From Photobacterium proteolyticum (GTDB lineage Bacteria; Pseudomonadota; Gammaproteobacteria; Enterobacterales; Vibrionaceae), in contig NZ_MJIL01000099.1 in NCBI RefSeq assembly GCF_001939735.1, positions 60,588 to 124,587 on the forward strand: a DNA stretch of 64,000 nucleotides, given 5' to 3'. The notes under the pieces are model-generated. The model searched no databases. It was not told where the DNA came from and saw only the letters and a list, made by a program, of their open reading frames with translations. Shown one piece after another: positions 62,241 to 64,000 of this stretch (position 1 is its first letter; each line of letters opens with the position of its first letter). A program made the position numbers and the translations under genes.

Positions 62241-62585
62241 TCACCACCCCAGAACACGCAAAACAAATGCCGTTGCATAGGCATCAAACAACATTCTTAA
62301 CCCATCAGGGAAACCGTAAGCTGTCAGTACATAACGAACATCAGGGGAAAGGCGATTGAAAGCTATTTCAATCAAGTCATAAACCCCATAATTAGATAAC
62401 AGTTCCCTGGCTATCGTCAGAGCCAAGTTCAATGTATAAATCTTGGTATCCAGCCAAATATCAAATAACAGCAAACCCAGATAAATAAATAACTGCTCAA
62501 TGTAGTGGGGGATATTTAGAATAAACACAACCACCGATGAAATACCATCACCAAGAATCTGAAGGATACTATATATATATTCCAT
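62241..62585 (-). CDS. pVI-like minor coat protein, DUF2523 family
   Basis: A 114-residue very hydrophobic protein with about three membrane segments (ISSVVVFILNI; LFIYLGLLLFDIW; a C-terminal amphipathic region FDAYATAFVLRVLGW). DUF2523 proteins lie between pIII and zot in filamentous phages and correspond to pVI/Ace, which helps anchor the adsorption protein and release the virion. It starts 1 nt after the pIII-like stop. Confidence 0.88.
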   Translation of the reverse strand: MEYIYSILQILGDGISSVVVFILNIPHYIEQLFIYLGLLLFDIWLDTKIYTLNLALTIARELLSNYGVYDLIEIAFNRLSPDVRYVLTAYGFPDGLRMLFDAYATAFVLRVLGW

Positions 62586-62586
62586 A

Positions 62587-64000
62587 TTATTTCTTGCTCC
62601 CGAAAATCACCCAAAGACAAGTAAGGGCAAAAATAAAAATAATGACAGGGCGAATATCATCACCAATAGAAGCCATCTTTGTCAGGCTCGTATCTACCTC
62701 AACACCCTTGATATTCATCGAAGAATCAGACAAATAACCCGCATCAAAGGACGTAGAGAAGTTAAGGCCGACATCATCAAACATGGTATCTAGCTGATGC
62801 TTCTTGCCTGCTATAGAGTCCCTGAGAGTCTTAAAATCATCATCACCGATTACCGAAGAACCGATATCACGATGAGGGGAGGCTTTACCTGGTCCTTTAT
62901 TTAGCAAATTACCGATATCACTAATTTCCTGATTTAGCCCGGACAACTTATTTTCAACAGAAGACAAATCAACTTCTTTATCCAACTTACCGCTAATTTC
63001 ATTCAGAACATCATTACTAGTCCCATTAAGTTTATTTATTTCCTCAAGCTTGGCATTAATATCCTGTAGTTCCTTATTGGTAGCATCCATATCAACCGAC
63101 ACGCCAGTATCAGACAATGTCTGTAATAACGCTGTCTGTTTCTTAGATTCATCATGCTGAGCAAAAGCCTTATCTAGCTGTCCCATGGTATTTTCATAAA
63201 TACTATTTAAGTAATCATTATTCTGATTACCCAAGTCAGACGTTAACTTCTCGATATTGGCAAGGAGATCATTTCCCTTACCAGAGCGTTTATCCAGTTC
63301 AGCAATACCGACACCCAAATCACCACCTAATTCATCCAGCTTGGCAGCAATAACCGCCTGATATTCTCCCTGCTTATCTCCAAGGCCCAAGGTTGCAGTT
63401 TTAATATCAGTCAAAGCACTTTTATTAGATTGGGTTAAACCATCAATACTGGATGCAATACCGAACGTATTAGATTTAATATCAGTAAAGTTTTCACTGT
63501 TAAAAGACTTCAAAGCAGAAATCTTATTTAATACAGGTGTTAAATCAGCAGGCTCTCCGGGGTCTCCTTTTAAACCCTGTAAACCTTGGATACCTTGAGA
63601 GCCACGAGCACCATTCTTTCCATCTTGACCATCACGACCATTGATACCATTTTTGCCATCTTCACCATCACGGCCATTAATACCATCTTTACCATCAACA
63701 CCGTCACGGCCATCTATACCATCAATGCCATCTTCACCCTTGTCACCTTTGTCTCCCTTATCGCCTTTATCGCCTTTGTCTCCCTTATCGCCCTTATCGC
63801 CTTTATCACCTTTTTCCCCTTTGGTACCGCCAGAACTGGAACCACCACCGGAACTAGAACCACCACCGGAACCCCCAGAAGAACCAGAACCCCCAGAAGA
63901 ACCGCCGCCACCAAAATCACCACCACCAGAACCAGTGTCACCACCAGAACCAGTGTCACCACCAGAACCAGTGTCACCACCAGAACCAGTGTCACCACCA
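62587..64000 (-). CDS. pIII-like adsorption protein with a collagen-like domain, N-terminus outside window
   Basis: The minus-strand frame is open from the right edge to 62587 (470 visible residues); the TTG at 63513 is internal. From the edge inward: a Gly-rich linker with four or more SGGDTG repeats, a Gly/Ser linker, then 31 perfect Gly-X-Y triplets (63550-63828) including eight GDK. A long helical region rich in heptad-like patterns (63540 to about 62900) follows. The C-terminal membrane anchor is VIIFIFALTCLWVIF, then GSKK. Position before pVI and zot, Gly-rich linkers and a C-terminal anchor identify pIII, which binds the host pilus and TolA. A collagen-type section should trimerise. 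The receptor-binding N-terminus is not visible. Confidence 0.88.
   Translation of the reverse strand, partial: GGDTGSGGDTGSGGDTGSGGDTGSGGGDFGGGGSSGGSGSSGGSGGGSSSGGGSSSGGTKGEKGDKGDKGDKGDKGDKGDKGDKGDKGEDGIDGIDGRDGVDGKDGINGRDGEDGKNGINGRDGQDGKNGARGSQGIQGLQGLKGDPGEPADLTPVLNKISALKSFNSENFTDIKSNTFGIASSIDGLTQSNKSALTDIKTATLGLGDKQGEYQAVIAAKLDELGGDLGVGIAELDKRSGKGNDLLANIEKLTSDLGNQNNDYLNSIYENTMGQLDKAFAQHDESKKQTALLQTLSDTGVSVDMDATNKELQDINAKLEEINKLNGTSNDVLNEISGKLDKEVDLSSVENKLSGLNQEISDIGNLLNKGPGKASPHRDIGSSVIGDDDFKTLRDSIAGKKHQLDTMFDDVGLNFSTSFDAGYLSDSSMNIKGVEVDTSLTKMASIGDDIRPVIIFIFALTCLWVIFGSKK
63550..63828 (-). repeat. Collagen-like Gly-X-Y repeat, 31 triplets
   Basis: Every third residue is glycine without interruption over 93 codons. 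The N-terminal third is GTK, GEK and eight GDK. The rest is dominated by GxD and GxN, then GIQ, GLQ, GLK, GDP and GEP. Lys-Gly-Asp and Lys-Gly-Glu pairs stabilise bacterial collagen-like helices that lack hydroxyproline. Confidence 0.95.
63923..64000 (-). repeat. 18-bp tandem repeat encoding SGGDTG
   Basis: Four near-identical 18-bp units (plus strand CCACCAGAACCAGTGTCA) continue to the window edge. The array probably extends further and may vary in copy number. Confidence 0.92.

Larger units (their letters stand above)
57583..64000. mobile_element. Filamentous-phage (inovirus) prophage, left part
   Basis: The element runs from a dif-like site at 57583 to beyond the right edge. It carries, on the minus strand, a pIII-like adsorption gene, a DUF2523 pVI-like gene and zot/pI in the order seen in CTXphi and related Vibrio phages. 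A noncoding region with hairpins, two cargo-like genes (HEPN, prepilin) and a divergent DUF3653 regulator follow. The replication genes, major coat protein and right attachment site must lie outside the window. Confidence 0.88.

Noticed and set aside
63714..63998. Open frame reading as repeats of VTLVLV
   Set aside because: It is the out-of-frame shadow of the tandem SGGDTG and collagen-like repeats.
1..64000. tRNA, rRNA or CRISPR arrays
   Set aside because: No cloverleaf, rRNA segment or regularly spaced repeat array was found; the only tandem repeats are protein-coding.

Overview
The window looks like chromosome 1 of a Vibrionaceae bacterium, probably Photobacterium or a close relative. 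This rests on the protein sequences, the moderate G+C content and gene order. From about 25.7 to 49.5 kb the order pncB-pepN ... pyrD-zapC-rlmKL-uup ... rmf-fabA-ycbZ-matP follows the enterobacterial chromosome near its replication terminus. Three exact matches to the MatP-binding site matS (16722, 46348, 53178) and the matP gene itself also place the region in the Ter macrodomain.

Layout. (1) 0-6.3 kb is a polymorphic-toxin locus: a thiolase-like accessory gene cut by the window edge, a 1459-residue Rhs protein with a variable C-terminal tip, a candidate immunity gene 2 nt downstream, and then a scar made of a broken IS5-type transposase fragment and a decayed second copy of the Rhs core. 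(2) 6.3-14 kb holds a CMD-family protein, an unknown protein, a secreted gingipain-like C25 cysteine peptidase with PKD-like domains, an OmpV/MipA-type outer-membrane protein and azoR. (3) 14-25.7 kb holds rsmF, the letA-letB envelope lipid-transport pair, an ABC exporter, msrC, proQ-prc and a small secreted protein. (4) 25.8-49.5 kb is the conserved housekeeping block (pncB, pepN, NAD-glutamate dehydrogenase, pyrD, zapC, rlmKL-grx-uup-DUF3466, rmf, fabA, ycbZ, matP). It carries recognisable operator-like sites: PdhR-type before the glutamate dehydrogenase, PurR-type and a terminator-like leader before pyrD, and FabR-type before fabA. (5) 49.6-56.6 kb holds small conserved proteins, a PilZ protein convergent with a receiver-only response regulator, a BCCT osmolyte transporter and a lipoprotein.

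(6) From about 57.58 kb to the right edge lies a filamentous-phage (inovirus) prophage. Its left edge has a dif-like XerC/XerD site, immediately to the right of a decayed ISNCY transposase. The minus-strand morphogenesis genes run pIII-like adsorption protein, then pVI-like DUF2523, then Zot/pI. Downstream of zot, where CTXphi carries ctxAB, are an 888-base noncoding region with two strong hairpins, a HEPN-domain protein with an intact RxxxxH motif, and an orphan MSHA-like type IV prepilin. A divergent DUF3653 regulator follows. The pIII-like protein is the most unusual gene in the window: it contains 31 perfect collagen-type Gly-X-Y triplets fed by a Gly/Ser linker and is truncated by the window edge. 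A filamentous phage that combines a collagen-like adsorption protein with a pilin and a HEPN gene as cargo is the best candidate for an undescribed system here.
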